Of a DNA stretch of 64,000 nucleotides, positions 51,114 through 64,000 are shown piece after piece (positions within the stretch are counted from its first letter, which is position 1; every line of letters starts with the position of its first letter). The stretch is from Pseudomonas sp. GR 6-02 (lineage in GTDB: Bacteria > Pseudomonadota > Gammaproteobacteria > Pseudomonadales > Pseudomonadaceae), in contig NZ_CP011567.1 of NCBI RefSeq assembly GCF_001655615.1, forward strand, positions 4,039,001 to 4,103,000. The letters are read 5' to 3'. A program made the translations under genes and the position numbers. Under the pieces are notes generated by a model. The model was not told the DNA's origin. It saw only the letters and a list, made by a program, of their open reading frames with translations, and ran no database searches.

Positions 51114-52111
51114 CCGACTATCCAGCGCTGACCCTCGAAACGCCCGCCGAGCACCCGTTCGCCCAGTTCGTGCGGATCCTTGGCAAAGGCAAACGCGGCG
51201 CCCGCGATCTGACCCGGGCCGAAGCCCGCGAGGCCATGGGCATGGTGCTCGACGACAAGATCGAGGACACCCAGCTCGGCGCGTTCCTGATGCTGTTGCG
51301 GCACAAGGAAGAGAGCGCCGAGGAAATGGCCGGGTTCACCGAAGCCTTGCGTGAACGCCTGAATCCACCGGCACTGGCGGTCGATCTGGACTGGCCGACG
51401 TACGCAGGCAAGAAGCGGCATTTGCCGTGGTATCTGCTGGCGGCCAAGTGCCTGGCGCAGAACGGCGTGCGCATCTTCATGCACGGCGGCGGCGCGCACA
51501 CGGCGGGGCGGTTGTACAGCGAGCAACTGCTCGAGACGCTGAACATACCGTTGTGCCGCAACTGGCAGCAGGTCGGTGCGGCCCTCGATCAGGGCGGTCT
51601 GGCGTTCATGCCATTGGTGGACTGGGCCCCCCAGCTTCAGCGAATGATCGACCTGCGCAACACTCTGGGCCTGCGCTCGCCGATCCATTCCCTGGCGCGG
51701 ATTCTCAACCCGCTGGGCGCCCGTTGTGGCCTGCAAAGCATTTTCCACCCCGGCTACCAGGCGGTGCATCGCGATGCCAGCGGTCTGCTCGGGGACACGG
51801 CAATCGTCGTCAAGGGCGATGGCGGCGAGATTGAGATCAACCCGGACGCCGACAGTCACCTGTATGGCACCACCGGCGGCGAAAGCTGGGATGAAGAATG
51901 GCCGCAGCTGTCGAGCCAGCGCCACGTCAAACCGGCGAGCCTGGACCCGGAGCACTTGAAAGCCGTATGGCGTGGCGACGTGGTCGACAGCTACCCGCAA
52001 ATGGCGCTGATCTCGACCATGGCCCTGGCCTTGCGCGGCCTCGGCCAGCCCCGCGAACAAGCCTTCGAAACCGCCCAGCAATATTGGGACGCCCGGGACC
52101 GATCGATTTAA
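51110..52111 (+). CDS. ybiB: YbiB-type TrpD2 (glycosyltransferase family 3-like) protein
   Basis: 333 residues with the anthranilate-phosphoribosyltransferase fold: an N-terminal helical part (GKRGARDLTRAEAREAMGMVLDDKIEDTQLGAFLMLLRHKEESAEEMAGF, in parts) and FMHGGGAHTAGR, the changed glycine loop that marks TrpD2/YbiB. E. coli YbiB binds nucleic acids and is not a trp enzyme. ATG at 51110 overlaps the tusE stop; a frame from 50912 lies inside tusE. Its usual place after tusE is conserved among pseudomonads. Confidence 0.92.
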   Translation: MTDYPALTLETPAEHPFAQFVRILGKGKRGARDLTRAEAREAMGMVLDDKIEDTQLGAFLMLLRHKEESAEEMAGFTEALRERLNPPALAVDLDWPTYAGKKRHLPWYLLAAKCLAQNGVRIFMHGGGAHTAGRLYSEQLLETLNIPLCRNWQQVGAALDQGGLAFMPLVDWAPQLQRMIDLRNTLGLRSPIHSLARILNPLGARCGLQSIFHPGYQAVHRDASGLLGDTAIVVKGDGGEIEINPDADSHLYGTTGGESWDEEWPQLSSQRHVKPASLDPEHLKAVWRGDVVDSYPQMALISTMALALRGLGQPREQAFETAQQYWDARDRSI

Positions 52112-52151
52112 TCGATCATAACAGCCCAACCTTTGCGCTTTTTGTTCGAAC

Positions 52152-52163
52152 CTATGCGCATAG
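52152..52163. promoter_or_regulatory. 12-bp palindrome upstream of quinone reductase gene
   Basis: CTATGCGCATAG is a perfect 12-bp palindrome 39 nt before the reductase ATG, in the 90-nt gap after ybiB. TTTTTGTTCG lies just upstream. It may be a regulator site; no regulator is adjacent. Confidence 0.3.
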
Positions 52164-52201
52164 ACTCCTCTCCAACGCTTATAGGTTGAGGAGTCAGGCA
52201 C

Positions 52202-53203
52202 ATGGGTTTGTTAGTCGAAGGTCGCTGGCAGGATCAGTGGTACCAAAGCAGCAAGGATGGCGCGTTCCAGCGTGAACAGGCGCAGCGTCGCAACTGGCTG
52301 ACTGCCGATGGCAAGCCAGGCCCGAGCGGCGTCGGTGGTTTTGCCGCCGAGGCCGGTCGCTATCACCTCTATGTGTCCCTCGCCTGCCCGTGGGCCCACC
52401 GCACGCTGATCCTGCGCAAACTCAAAGGCCTTGAAAGCCTGATCGACGTGTCGGTGGTCAGCTGGTTGATGCTGGAAAACGGCTGGACCTTCGATAAAAA
52501 CCTCGGATCGACCGGCGACAAGCTCGATCATTTCAATTTCATGCACCAGCGCTACACCGCCGATACCGCCGACTACACCGGCCGCGTCACCGTGCCGGTG
52601 TTGTGGGATAAACAGACCAACCGCATCGTCAGCAATGAATCGGCGGAGATCATCCGCATGTTCAACAGTGCGTTCGATGACTTGACCGGCAATGACCTGG
52701 ATTTCTACCCGGCACCGCTGCGCAGCGAAATCGACGCCCTGAACGAGCGGATTTATCCAGCAGTGAACAACGGCGTCTATCGCGCCGGGTTTGCCACCTC
52801 GCAGCAGGCTTATGAAGAGGCGTTCGATGAGTTGTTTGCCGAGCTGGATCGGCTGGAGCAACTGCTGGGCGCGAACCGTTACCTGACGGGTGAATACCTG
52901 ACCGAAGCGGATATTCGCCTGTTCACCACGCTGATTCGTTTTGATGCGGTGTATCACGGCCACTTCAAATGCAATCTGCGGCGGATTGCCGATTATCCGA
53001 ACCTGTCGAACTGGCTACGGGAGATTTATCAGTGGCCCGGGATTGCCGAGACGGTGGATTTCACCCACATCAAGAACCACTACTATGGTAGCCACAAGAC
53101 CATCAATCCGACCGGGATTGTGCCGAAAGGGCCGGCGCAGGATTTCACCGGGGCACATGATCGGGGGCGGTTGAGCGGGAAAGGGGTTTGGCGCAAGGCC
53201 TGA
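52202..53203 (+). CDS. yqjG: Glutathionyl-hydroquinone reductase (Xi-class GST, YqjG type)
   Basis: 333 residues. The catalytic Cys is in SLACPWAHRTLILRKLKGLE (about residues 58-77), the Xi-class signature; the C-terminal alpha domain has YLTGEYLTEADIRLFTTLIRFDAVYHGHFKCN. It reduces glutathionyl-hydroquinones to hydroquinones and so rescues or degrades quinones. GAGGAG lies upstream of the ATG. It is convergent with cysG across a REP hairpin. Confidence 0.95.
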   Translation: MGLLVEGRWQDQWYQSSKDGAFQREQAQRRNWLTADGKPGPSGVGGFAAEAGRYHLYVSLACPWAHRTLILRKLKGLESLIDVSVVSWLMLENGWTFDKNLGSTGDKLDHFNFMHQRYTADTADYTGRVTVPVLWDKQTNRIVSNESAEIIRMFNSAFDDLTGNDLDFYPAPLRSEIDALNERIYPAVNNGVYRAGFATSQQAYEEAFDELFAELDRLEQLLGANRYLTGEYLTEADIRLFTTLIRFDAVYHGHFKCNLRRIADYPNLSNWLREIYQWPGIAETVDFTHIKNHYYGSHKTINPTGIVPKGPAQDFTGAHDRGRLSGKGVWRKA

Positions 53204-53207
53204 GGTT

Positions 53208-53238
53208 GATCGTTCCCACGCTCTGCGTGGGAACGATC
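53208..53238. repeat. REP-type perfect palindrome
   Basis: GATCGTTCCCACGC and GCGTGGGAACGATC around a TCT loop, a 14-bp perfect inverted repeat of the well-known Pseudomonas GTTCCCACGCTCTGCGTGGGAAC type. It may end transcription from both convergent genes. Confidence 0.9.
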
Positions 53239-53258
53239 ACATGAAAGCGACTCGGTAT

Positions 53259-54653
53259 TCAGACCTGCGCCTGAGCCCCTTCGAACCACGCCAGTTTCTC
53301 GCGCAGTTGCACCACTTCCCCAACGATCACCAGTGTCGGCGCATGCACTTCATGCTCCGCCACCAGCCGTGGCAGGTCGGCCAGGGTGCCGGTAAATACC
53401 CGCTGATTGACCGTGGTGCCCTGCTGGATCAACGCCGCCGGGGTATCAGCCGCGCGACCGTGCTTGATCAACTGCTCGCAGATGATCGGCAAGCCCACCA
53501 GCCCCATGTAAAACACCAGGGTTTGCGCCGGCGCGACCAGGTCGGCCCACGGCAAATCGGTGGAACCGTCCTTGAGGTGCCCGGTGACAAACCGCACTGA
53601 CTGCGCGTAATCGCGGTGAGTCAGCGGAATCCCGGCATACGCCGCGCAACCGCTGGCAGCGGTAATGCCCGGCACGACCTGGAACGGGATGCCATGGGCC
53701 GCCAGTTCTTCGATCTCTTCGCCACCACGCCCGAAAATGAACGGATCGCCACCCTTCAAGCGCACCACGCGCTTGCCGGCCTTGGCCAGATCCACCAAAT
53801 GCTGGTTGATCTGTTCCTGAGGCACGGCGTGATCGGCGCGGCGCTTGCCGACGTAGACCCGCTCGGCATCACGACGGCACAAATCCAGAATCGCCGGCGC
53901 CACCAGACGGTCATACAGCACCACGTCGGCTTGCTGCATCAGGCGCAAGGCGCGGAAGGTCAACAGGTCGGGATCACCCGGCCCGGCGCCCACCAGATAA
54001 ACCTCGCCAGTGGCCACAGGGGCTTCGCCATTGATTTTGGCCAGCATCAAGCGCTCGGCCTCGGCGCCCTGCCCGGCCAGTTGTCGGTCGGCAATCGGTC
54101 CCTGGAACACATCCTCCCAGAACGCCCGACGCTGCTGCACATCCGGAAACAGGCCTTTGACCTGGTTGCGGAAACGCGCCGCCAGACCGGCCAGTTGACC
54201 GTAAGTGGAAGGAATCCAGGTTTCCAGCTTGGCGCGAATCAACCGCGCCAGCACCGGCGCATCGCCGCCACTGGACACGGCAATGATCAGCGGCGAACGG
54301 TCGACGATCGCCGGGAAGATCACGCTGCACAGGGCCGGCGCGTCCACCACGTTGACCGGCACGCAACGCCGATGGGCATCGGCGGAGACTTGCGCGTTCA
54401 GCGGTTCATCGTCGGTGGCGGCGATGATCAGCCCGCAACCGTCCAGATCCGCCTCGACGTAGCCACGCACCAGGCACTCGCCACCGCTGCCGGCTACCAG
54501 CTCACGCAACTGCGGTTCGATTTCAGGTGCGACCACCCGCAGCAGCGCACCGGCTTCGGCCAGCAGGCGGGATTTGCGCAAGGCAATCTCCCCCCCGCCG
54601 ACGACCAACACACGACTGCCGCGAAGGTTATGGAACAGCGGCAGATAGTCCAT
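53259..54653 (-). CDS. cysG: Siroheme synthase CysG
   Basis: 464 residues, two enzymes in one. Residues 1-~150 ([45 protein letters not shown]) are precorrin-2 dehydrogenase / sirohydrochlorin ferrochelatase. From ~215, [34 protein letters not shown] and [23 protein letters not shown] are the uroporphyrinogen-III C-methyltransferase. The product, siroheme, serves sulfite and nitrite reductases. It begins directly after the serS stop and ends the minus-strand operon from ftsK. Confidence 0.97.
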   Translation of the reverse strand: MDYLPLFHNLRGSRVLVVGGGEIALRKSRLLAEAGALLRVVAPEIEPQLRELVAGSGGECLVRGYVEADLDGCGLIIAATDDEPLNAQVSADAHRRCVPVNVVDAPALCSVIFPAIVDRSPLIIAVSSGGDAPVLARLIRAKLETWIPSTYGQLAGLAARFRNQVKGLFPDVQQRRAFWEDVFQGPIADRQLAGQGAEAERLMLAKINGEAPVATGEVYLVGAGPGDPDLLTFRALRLMQQADVVLYDRLVAPAILDLCRRDAERVYVGKRRADHAVPQEQINQHLVDLAKAGKRVVRLKGGDPFIFGRGGEEIEELAAHGIPFQVVPGITAASGCAAYAGIPLTHRDYAQSVRFVTGHLKDGSTDLPWADLVAPAQTLVFYMGLVGLPIICEQLIKHGRAADTPAALIQQGTTVNQRVFTGTLADLPRLVAEHEVHAPTLVIVGEVVQLREKLAWFEGAQAQV

Positions 54654-55946
<1,293 letters not shown>

Positions 55947-55949
55947 TTA

Positions 55950-56324
55950 TCAAAGTTTGGTCAAGGACAGGCCAGCCCAGGTGGCGAGCAGCCCGCCGAA
56001 TACGCTGATGGCCGCATAGCCCAAGGCCAGCGGCACTTGCCCGGTTTCCAGCAGGCGCACCGTATCCAGTGAAAAGGATGAAAAAGTCGTCAGCCCCCCG
56101 AGGAAGCCAACGATCAACCCGGCGCGTACCGCAAACGATACCTCCGGGCGAATCAAAAACAGGCCGTATAGAACGCCGATCAGCAAACAGCCCACGATAT
56201 TAACGGCCAGCGTCGCGGTATAGAAGTGCCGCGGCCAATTCGCGTTGATCCAGTTACCGGTGGCGAAGCGCAACAGCGTGCCGGCGACACCACCGACAGA
56301 AACCGCAACAATCAAGGGAATCAC
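55950..56324 (-). CDS. crcB: Fluoride exporter CrcB
   Basis: 124 residues with four membrane segments, [16 protein letters not shown] at the start, [16 protein letters not shown] and [14 protein letters not shown], the fluoride-channel (Fluc) signature. It forms a dual-topology dimer that lets fluoride leave the cell. GTG start at 56324, overlapping the rarA stop by one base. No fluoride riboswitch precedes it, so expression probably follows the operon. Confidence 0.95.
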   Translation of the reverse strand: MIPLIVAVSVGGVAGTLLRFATGNWINANWPRHFYTATLAVNIVGCLLIGVLYGLFLIRPEVSFAVRAGLIVGFLGGLTTFSSFSLDTVRLLETGQVPLALGYAAISVFGGLLATWAGLSLTKL

Positions 56325-57646
56325 TATTTTCTCCGCTGTCGGGGGCTTAGACGGTCAAGCTGCGCGAGGTGGTTGAGCTTTTCGCCGATCTTCAGCTCCA
56401 GGCCGCGGGGCACGGGTTGATAGAACCGTTGTGGCTCCAACTCGTCCGGGAAGTAATCTTCGCCAGCGGCGTAGGCATCCGGTTCATCGTGGGCGTAACG
56501 ATATTCATCGCCATAGCCCAATTGCTTCATCAACTTGGTCGGCGCATTGCGCAGGTGCAGCGGCACCTCCAGCGAACCGTGTTCGGTAGCGCTGCGCATC
56601 GCGGCCTTGAAGCCCATGTACACCGCGTTGCTTTTCGGCGCGCAAGCCAGATAGGTAATGGCCTGGGCCACCGCCAATTCGCCTTCGGGGCTGCCGAGGC
56701 GCTCCTGCACTTCCCACGCCGCCAGGCACAGGCTCAAGGCGCGAGGGTCGGCGTTGCCGATGTCTTCGCTGGCCATGCGCACCACGCGCCGGGCCAGGTA
56801 CAGCGGGTCGCAGCCGCCGTCGATCATTCGCGCGAACCAGTACAGCGCGCCATCAGGGTTGGAACCGCGTACCGATTTATGCAGCGCGGATATCTGGTCG
56901 TAGAAGGCTTCGCCGCCCTTGTCGAAACGCCGCCGGGTGTCGCCGAGCAGGCTTTGCAGCAGGTCGATGCCGATTTCGCTGTGGTCTTCGGCCAGGTCCG
57001 AGGCATTTTCCAACAGGTTGAGCAGACGCCGGCCATCGCCATCGGCGGCGGACAGCAGCATCTGGAAGCCCTCGTCGCTGAGGGTCAGTTGCCGCTTGCC
57101 CAGCCCGCGCTCTTCGGTCAGCGCGCGATGCACCAGCTTGCGCAGGGCGGCTTCGTCGAGGCTTTTGAGCACATAGACACGCGCCCGGGACAGCAGCGCG
57201 TTGTTGAGTTCGAACGAGGGGTTTTCCGTGGTCGCGCCGATGAAAATCAGCGTGCCGTCTTCAACGTATGGCAGGAACGCATCCTGCTGGGACTTGTTGA
57301 AGCGATGCACTTCATCAACGAACAGGATGGTGCGTTTACCGTACTGCCCGGCCTGCTGCTTGGCGACTTCCACCGCCTGACGAATCTCTTTGACCCCGGC
57401 CAGCACCGCCGAAACCGTTTCGAAGTGCGCATCCGAGACTTCCGCCAGCAGCCGCGCCAGGGTGGTTTTACCCACGCCCGGTGGCCCCCAGAAAATCATC
57501 GAGTGCAGGGCACCCTGCTCCAGGGCTTCGCGCAAAGGTTTGCCGCGAGCGAGCACGTGTTCCTGACCGACGTACTCGTCCAGATTGGCCGCACGCAAAC
57601 GGGCGGCCAAGGGCTGAGCAATCGGGGCACTGCGAAACAGGTCCAT
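56324..57646 (-). CDS. rarA: Replication-associated recombination protein RarA (MgsA)
   Basis: 440 residues of the clamp-loader-like AAA+ family: [23 protein letters not shown], Walker [19 protein letters not shown] (about 52-69), Walker [11 protein letters not shown] and the sensor [26 protein letters not shown], then the C-terminal tetramerisation region [43 protein letters not shown] (in parts). It acts at stalled replication forks. ATG at 57646; a GTG at 57649 would add one residue. Its stop overlaps crcB. Confidence 0.96.
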   Translation of the reverse strand: MDLFRSAPIAQPLAARLRAANLDEYVGQEHVLARGKPLREALEQGALHSMIFWGPPGVGKTTLARLLAEVSDAHFETVSAVLAGVKEIRQAVEVAKQQAGQYGKRTILFVDEVHRFNKSQQDAFLPYVEDGTLIFIGATTENPSFELNNALLSRARVYVLKSLDEAALRKLVHRALTEERGLGKRQLTLSDEGFQMLLSAADGDGRRLLNLLENASDLAEDHSEIGIDLLQSLLGDTRRRFDKGGEAFYDQISALHKSVRGSNPDGALYWFARMIDGGCDPLYLARRVVRMASEDIGNADPRALSLCLAAWEVQERLGSPEGELAVAQAITYLACAPKSNAVYMGFKAAMRSATEHGSLEVPLHLRNAPTKLMKQLGYGDEYRYAHDEPDAYAAGEDYFPDELEPQRFYQPVPRGLELKIGEKLNHLAQLDRLSPRQRRK

Positions 57647-57740
57647 CACGTACTTTTAAAACCTCGAGTCAATTCTCAAGTTTGGCGAACACCCTGTGAC
57701 AAGAGCAGCCCCCTCGCCACACAAGCCCGCTTCTACAGGT

Positions 57741-58364
57741 TTACTCCTGGATCACATCGGCACCCTTGGGGATGTCGAACTTGAACTTGGAGGCCGGGAT
57801 CGGCTCGTTGGCCTTCACGCCGGTGAACAGGATGTTGGTGCGCTGGCCGACGCTGTCGATCATCTGCATATCATTGACCAGACCATTGCGGAACGACAGG
57901 CGCAGGCTGTCGAACAAGGTGTCCTTGGTTTTCGGCTTCAGGGTGAAGTCGATCACGCCGCCGGCTTCCTTGGCGCTGATGTCAAAGCTCTGGCTGATCT
58001 TGGACACGTCACCGGACAGCAACAACGCCGGGGTCTGGGTCAGACGCTGATCAAGAGTCTTGATGGTGGCCTGTTCCAGATCCGGGTCCCACAGGGTCAC
58101 TTTCTTACCGTCCGATACCATGGTTTGCTCGGCCGGCGCGTTGGTGTGCCAGTAGAACAGGCCCGGGCGCTGCAAGGACATTTCACCTGCAGTTTCTTGT
58201 AACTGGGTGCCGCTGCCATCGAGGGTCAGCTGGGAGAAGCGCGCGGTCAGGGTCTGGGATTTTTCCAGCAGTTGAGTCAGACGCGCCACGTCCTTGTCGT
58301 CGGCGTGGGCCGAGAGCGTGGTCAGAGCCAGTACCGGCAGCAACAGCATGCGGATAAGACGCAT
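57741..58364 (-). CDS. lolA: Outer-membrane lipoprotein carrier protein LolA
   Basis: 207 residues with a signal peptide ending [11 protein letters not shown] and the LolA fold ([63 protein letters not shown], in parts). It carries lipoproteins from LolCDE across the periplasm to LolB. I chose the ATG at 58364 (GAGGA 7 nt upstream). It follows ftsK by 68 nt. The 90 nt between it and rarA hold a partial REP-like sequence. Confidence 0.96.
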   Translation of the reverse strand: MRLIRMLLLPVLALTTLSAHADDKDVARLTQLLEKSQTLTARFSQLTLDGSGTQLQETAGEMSLQRPGLFYWHTNAPAEQTMVSDGKKVTLWDPDLEQATIKTLDQRLTQTPALLLSGDVSKISQSFDISAKEAGGVIDFTLKPKTKDTLFDSLRLSFRNGLVNDMQMIDSVGQRTNILFTGVKANEPIPASKFKFDIPKGADVIQE

Positions 58365-58432
58365 GGGAGTCCTCATAAACATTCGTGGGAGTGCGGGCGG
58401 CGCCTCAAGACGCCGCCCCTTTCAATACCGGA

Positions 58433-60838
58433 TCAGTCGCGCACCGGGCCAGGGGCCAGGACTTCACGCGAACCGTTGGTGTTCATGGACGTTACGACCC
58501 CGGCCATCTCCATGGCTTCGATCATGCGCGCCGCGCGGTTGTAGCCGATTTTCAGCTTGCGCTGAACCGCGGAGATGGATGCGCGACGGCTTTCCAGGAC
58601 GAACTGCACCGCTTCGTCGTAGAGCGCGTCGGTTTCGGCATCATCTTCACCGCCACCGCCGCCGTTTTCAAAGCCGCTACCAGCCTCTTCGACACCGGCG
58701 AGGATGTCATCGTTGTATTCCGGCGCGCCGCGCAATTTCCAGGCTTCAACCACCCGGTGCACCTCGTCATCGGACACGAATGCGCCGTGAACACGAATCG
58801 GCAGGCTGGTGCCCGGCGGCATGTACAACATATCACCGTGGCCCAGCAGTTGTTCGGCGCCGCCCTGGTCGATGATGGTCCGCGAATCGATCTTGCTCGA
58901 TACCTGGAACGCCATACGGGTCGGGATGTTCGCCTTGATCAGACCGGTGATCACATCCACCGACGGACGCTGGGTCGCGAGGATCAGGTGGATGCCCGCC
59001 GCACGCGCCTTCTGCGCGATACGCGCGATCAGCTCTTCAACCTTCTTGCCGACGATCATCATCATGTCGGCGAATTCGTCGACCACCACGACGATGGTCG
59101 GCAGCTTCTGCAGCAGCGGTGCCTCATCGTGGATGCTTTCGCGCTTGTACAGCGGATCGCTCAACGGCTCGCCGGCGTCCTGGGCTTCCTTGACCTTGGC
59201 ATTGAAGCCCGACAGGTTACGCACGCCCATCTTCGCCATCAGTTTGTAGCGCCGTTCCATCTCGGCGACGCTCCAGCGCAAGGCGTTGGCGGCGTCCTTC
59301 ATGTCGGTGACCACAGGGCACAGCAAGTGCGGGATGCCTTCGTAGATCGACAGCTCAAGCATTTTCGGGTCGATCATGATCAGCTTGGCGTCTTCAGGGC
59401 CAGACTTGAACAGGATCGACAGGATCATCGCGTTCACACCCACCGACTTACCGGAACCGGTCGTACCGGCCACCAGCAAGTGGGGCATTTTCGCGAGGTC
59501 AGTGATGACCGGTTTGCCGCCGATGTCATGACCCAGGGCCAAGGTGACCGGAGACTTGAAGTTATCGTACTCGGGGGTCGACAAGACCTCGGAGAACCGC
59601 ACGATCTGCCGGTCTTCGTTAGGGATCTCGATACCGACCGTGGTCTTGCCCGGAATCACTTCCACCACGCGCACGCTGGTCACGGCCAGGGAACGGGCCA
59701 GGTCTTTCGCCAGGTTGGCAATGCGGCTGACTTTCACCCCGGCGGCAGGCTGGATTTCGTAACGGGTAATGACCGGGCCCGGGTGAATCGAATCCACCGA
59801 GACTTCGACGCCGAATTCCTTGAGCTTGATTTCCAGCAAGTGGCCGACGGCCGCCAGGGATTCAGGCGAATAATTGAGTTGTTTCTTTTCCGCCGGGTCG
59901 AGAATCGAAATCGGCGGCAAGGTGCCTTCCACGGCGCTGTCGACGAACAACGGCGCCTGTTTCTCTTTTTCCACGCGCTTGCTCGGAGCGGCCGGCTTCG
60001 GCGGTGCGGGAGCAATCACCGGCGGCACCTGCTTTTCACGCTCGGACATGTGCTTGCTCAGGGCCTGCTCGCGCTCGATCAGGCGTTCCTTGACCTTGGC
60101 CTGCTCACGTTTATCGGTGACCGTCGGCGCAACCACGTCATGCACGCGATCGTCGACCTCACGCAGCTGGGCGACCAGTTGCTTGCGTTCGGTACGGGCT
60201 GCCCACCAGCGATTGGCCGCGCCCTGAAACAATTCGAACAAATCGAGGGTGATCTTGCCGGTGACGTCCATCACCTTGAACCACGACAGATCGGTGAATA
60301 CCGTCAGGCCGAACAGGAACAGCGCAATGAACAACAGCGTGCTGCCCTGAATGTTCAGCGCATTCTTCGCCAGGTCGCCGAGGCTTTCACCCAAAGCGCC
60401 GCCGGCGCCGGCCGGCAGACCGGTCGCCGCATGGAAATGGATATGGGCCAGCGCCGCGCCCGACAGCACCAGAAACACCAGGCCGATCAGGCGCCAGGAA
60501 AACAGCCAGCCGCTCCACTGCCATGGCTCGTGGCGCTGACGGAAGATCTGATAGGCCTTGATCGCCAGCAATAGCGGGAAAATGTAGGCGAAGTAACCCA
60601 GGACCATGAACAGGATGTCGGCGCTGTAAGAACCGGCAGGCCCGCCGAAGTTCTGTACATCGTCGATCTTGCTGTTGTGGCTCCAGCCCGGATCGTCCTT
60701 GCCATAGGTCAACAAGGCCATCATCAGGAACAGGCACAAGGCGCCGATGGCGATCAATGCACCTTCCTTGAGCCGGTAGTGCAATTGCTGGCGCCAGAGC
60801 GGAACGACTGTTTTAGGTGCTGCGGTGGATTTCTTCAA
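58433..60838 (-). CDS. ftsK: DNA translocase FtsK
   Basis: 801 residues. About four membrane segments (residues 28-195), a short charged linker (about 200-300), then the motor with Walker [21 protein letters not shown] and [19 protein letters not shown], and a C-terminal gamma winged helix ([43 protein letters not shown], in parts) that reads KOPS. It pumps chromosome ends at the septum and activates XerCD. The start is TTG at 60838 with AGGA upstream; no ATG fits. First gene of the minus-strand operon. Confidence 0.97.
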   Translation of the reverse strand: MKKSTAAPKTVVPLWRQQLHYRLKEGALIAIGALCLFLMMALLTYGKDDPGWSHNSKIDDVQNFGGPAGSYSADILFMVLGYFAYIFPLLLAIKAYQIFRQRHEPWQWSGWLFSWRLIGLVFLVLSGAALAHIHFHAATGLPAGAGGALGESLGDLAKNALNIQGSTLLFIALFLFGLTVFTDLSWFKVMDVTGKITLDLFELFQGAANRWWAARTERKQLVAQLREVDDRVHDVVAPTVTDKREQAKVKERLIEREQALSKHMSEREKQVPPVIAPAPPKPAAPSKRVEKEKQAPLFVDSAVEGTLPPISILDPAEKKQLNYSPESLAAVGHLLEIKLKEFGVEVSVDSIHPGPVITRYEIQPAAGVKVSRIANLAKDLARSLAVTSVRVVEVIPGKTTVGIEIPNEDRQIVRFSEVLSTPEYDNFKSPVTLALGHDIGGKPVITDLAKMPHLLVAGTTGSGKSVGVNAMILSILFKSGPEDAKLIMIDPKMLELSIYEGIPHLLCPVVTDMKDAANALRWSVAEMERRYKLMAKMGVRNLSGFNAKVKEAQDAGEPLSDPLYKRESIHDEAPLLQKLPTIVVVVDEFADMMMIVGKKVEELIARIAQKARAAGIHLILATQRPSVDVITGLIKANIPTRMAFQVSSKIDSRTIIDQGGAEQLLGHGDMLYMPPGTSLPIRVHGAFVSDDEVHRVVEAWKLRGAPEYNDDILAGVEEAGSGFENGGGGGEDDAETDALYDEAVQFVLESRRASISAVQRKLKIGYNRAARMIEAMEMAGVVTSMNTNGSREVLAPGPVRD

Positions 60839-62104
<1,266 letters not shown>

Positions 62105-62171
62105 CGGTTAACCTTCTATCTGGCGGGTTTATCGCCCGCCACCGCCCTCCCCTTCTGCAAGCCCGGATCCC

Positions 62172-62852
62172 ATGCTGACTTGGTTACAACGCAATACCCT
62201 GACTTTTCCGCCGCTGGAAAAAGCCATGCGCGACCCCAACGGACTGCTGGCCGCGGGCGGCGATCTGTCCGCCGACCGTCTGATTCAGGCGTATCGCCAT
62301 GGCTGCTTTCCGTGGTTCTCGGAAGGCCAACCGATTCTCTGGTGGTCACCGGATCCGCGCACGGTGCTGTTTCCCGAAGAACTGCATGTCTCCCGCAGCC
62401 TGAATAAACTGCTGCGCCAACAACGCTATCAAGTGACCTTCGATCGGGATTTTGCCGCGGTCATCAGCGCCTGCGCCGCGCCGCGCGAGTACGCCGATGG
62501 CACCTGGATCACCCAAGCGATGCAGGACGCCTACGTCGAACTGCACAGGCGCGGCTGCGCCCATTCGGTGGAGGTCTGGGACGATGGCGTGCTGGTCGGC
62601 GGGCTCTACGGCCTGGCCATGGGACAGCTGTTTTTCGGTGAGTCGATGTTCAGCCGCGCCGACAACGCCTCCAAATATGGCTTTGCCACGCTGGTGCGAC
62701 ATCTGAAAGACTCAGGTTTTGTGCTGATCGATTGCCAGATGCCTACCGATCATCTGCATAGCCTGGGCGCCCGAGCGATTCCCCGCACCGAGTTTGCCGG
62801 CTACCTTGCCCGGCACCTGGATCAACCCGGTCGTGCCACCTGGGTTTGCTGA
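62172..62852 (+). CDS. aat: Leucyl/phenylalanyl-tRNA-protein transferase
   Basis: 226 residues with [52 protein letters not shown] (in parts) and [21 protein letters not shown], both diagnostic of Aat. It adds Leu or Phe to N-terminal Arg/Lys of proteins, making them ClpS/ClpA substrates (N-degron pathway). It lies 67 nt after trxB and 87 nt before bpt. Confidence 0.97.
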   Translation: MLTWLQRNTLTFPPLEKAMRDPNGLLAAGGDLSADRLIQAYRHGCFPWFSEGQPILWWSPDPRTVLFPEELHVSRSLNKLLRQQRYQVTFDRDFAAVISACAAPREYADGTWITQAMQDAYVELHRRGCAHSVEVWDDGVLVGGLYGLAMGQLFFGESMFSRADNASKYGFATLVRHLKDSGFVLIDCQMPTDHLHSLGARAIPRTEFAGYLARHLDQPGRATWVC

Positions 62853-62939
62853 GCGACATTGGCCCGTGTGGCTTACACTTAATGCGGGGAGACGAATTGA
62901 GAAAGTCCCCTTATCAAAAGTTTATCCCGAGGGTTGATC

Positions 62940-63647
62940 ATGACCGAGTTGGCGCGTTTGAAGTTCTATGCCACTCAGCCCCACTCTTGCAGTTATCTGC
63001 CCGAGGAGCAGGCCACTACGCTGTTCCTCGATCCCAGTCAGCCCATGGATGTGCATGTCTACGCAGATCTGTCGGAAATGGGCTTTCGTCGCAGTGGTGA
63101 TCATCTCTACCGGCCCCATTGCCAGAATTGCAATGCGTGCGTACCGGCGCGTATTCCTGTGGCGCAATTTACCCCCAACCGTCAGCAGAAACGCATTCTC
63201 AAACGCAATGCCGACTTGCAGGTACGCCCGGCCCGACCAACGTTCAGCGAGGAGTATTTCGACCTCTACCAGCGCTACATCGAACAACGCCACGCCGACG
63301 GCGATATGTATCCGCCGAGTCGCGACCAGTTCTCGACCTTCCTGGTGCGTGACCTGCCGTTCTCCCGCTTCTACGAGTTTCGTCTCGAAGGCCGACTGGT
63401 GGCGGTGGCCGTCACCGACTTGCTGCCCAATGGCCTGTCAGCGGTGTACACCTTCTACGAGCCCGGCGAGGAGCGTCGCAGCCTGGGGCGTTACGCGATT
63501 CTCTGGCAGATTGCCGAAGCCGGGCGCCTGGGGCTGGAAGCGGTCTATCTCGGCTACTGGATCAAAAACTGCAAAAAAATGAGCTACAAGACCCAATATC
63601 GCCCTATCGAACTGCTGATTAATCAACGTTGGGTCATCCTGAACTAG
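62940..63647 (+). CDS. bpt: Arginyl/leucyl-tRNA-protein transferase (Bpt/Ate)
   Basis: 235 residues with [60 protein letters not shown] (in parts), holding the CxxC pair of the ATE N domain, and [25 protein letters not shown] of the C domain. The bacterial form puts Leu onto N-terminal Asp/Glu. GAGGG 8 nt upstream supports the ATG at 62940 over the TTG at 62934. Works with aat in the same degradation route. Confidence 0.96.
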
Positions 63648-63747
63648 AACCCCTTGGCTTAAACCCCACTTTTCGGGCACAATGCACGCCGCTTTTGCCT
63701 GGCGCAGTTGCACCGGGCCATTCATTGGACACCGAGGGCTTTACTGC

Positions 63748-63966
63748 ATGTCGAAAGAAGACAGCTTCGAAATGGAAGGCACTGTCGTCGACACCCTGCC
63801 CAACACCATGTTTCGTGTGGAGTTGGAAAATGGGCACGTCGTAACCGCGCATATCTCCGGCAAGATGCGCAAGAACTACATTCGTATTCTTACCGGCGAC
63901 AAAGTGCGCGTCGAGCTGACGCCCTATGACTTGAGCAAAGGGCGCATCACCTACCGCGCTCGCTAA
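63748..63966 (+). CDS. infA: Translation initiation factor IF-1
   Basis: 72 residues, [72 protein letters not shown] (in parts), the S1-like OB fold of IF-1 at full length. It binds the ribosomal A site during initiation. GAGGG lies upstream of the ATG at 63748. A possible sigma-70 promoter (TTGGCT 63654-63659, CACAAT 63678-63683, 18-nt spacing) precedes it. Confidence 0.98.
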
Positions 63967-63983
63967 TCAAGTCAATACAAAAC

Positions 63984-64000
63984 GCCCGGCTATGCCGGGC
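63984..64000 (+). terminator. Terminator hairpin after infA, cut by window end
   Basis: GCCCGGC-TAT-GCCGGGC stem-loop 18 nt after the infA stop. The T-tract, if present, is beyond the window. Confidence 0.7.

Noticed and set aside
56325..56400. Fluoride riboswitch before crcB
   Set aside because: crcB starts on the last base of rarA, so the upstream sequence is coding and shows no aptamer.
58385..60574. A 729-codon open frame on the plus strand
   Set aside because: Antisense to ftsK; no motif and no ribosome site.

Overview
The window reads as chromosome of a high-GC Pseudomonas, most likely of the P. fluorescens group. The evidence is the core order cysG-serS-crcB-rarA-lolA-ftsK / trxB-aat-bpt-infA at the right end, the tusDCBE-ybiB operon, a DUF6124-type protein, many LysR/AraC regulators and several Pseudomonas-type REP/REPIN palindromes. 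No rRNA, tRNA, CRISPR array, prophage or insertion sequence was seen. All calls come from reading the sequence; no database search was run.

Layout. 1-3.5 kb: an ABC exporter operon (LolD-type ATPase, FtsX-type permease, and a lipocalin/AttH-type lipoprotein cut by the window edge). 3.6-5.3 kb: a membrane sulfatase-fold protein. 5.7-22.5 kb: a long exopolysaccharide operon of Wzx/Wzy type. It carries a UDP-uronate epimerase, initiating sugar transferase, CpsD-like ATPase, Wza-like outer-membrane exporter, Wzz/Wzc-like co-polymerase, three glycosyltransferases, Wzy polymerase, polysaccharide deacetylase, Wzx flippase, a secreted glycoside-hydrolase-like protein, two acyltransferase-like proteins and a YdjC/ChbG deacetylase. 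It opens with a 27-codon remnant of a UDP-glucose dehydrogenase gene. 22.5-23.2 kb: a toxin-antitoxin locus whose toxin is broken and whose operator and antitoxin look intact.

23-36 kb is accessory metabolism: a methyltransferase, a divergent LysR/esterase pair, an MscS channel with a cyclic-nucleotide domain, a four-gene operon (DoxX, monooxygenase-like membrane protein, YtcJ-type amidohydrolase, YcaC-type hydrolase), a DUF6124 gene with a structured 74-nt leader, a 589-residue repeat protein, and a LysR/metallo-beta-lactamase pair. 36-47 kb is rich in regulators: a short AraC, two convergent paralogous winged-helix NTPase regulators (one lacking its C-terminal half), a GlxA-type regulator beside pirin, and an AraC/PEBP pair with a 21-bp-phased direct repeat upstream. 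An identical 20-bp sequence occurs in inverted orientation in two intergenic regions 2.2 kb apart.

47-64 kb is mostly housekeeping: nudK, a hemerythrin-like protein, tusDCBE-ybiB (tRNA 2-thiouridine sulfur relay), glutathionyl-hydroquinone reductase, siroheme synthase, seryl-tRNA synthetase, fluoride exporter, RarA, LolA, FtsK, thioredoxin reductase, the two N-degron aminoacyl transferases and IF-1. I did not find a clear new defence or mobile system. The strongest leads are the shared 20-bp operator-like motif, the truncated convergent regulator, the structured DUF6124 leader, the decayed gene pieces (ugd, HigB) and the phased AraC site.
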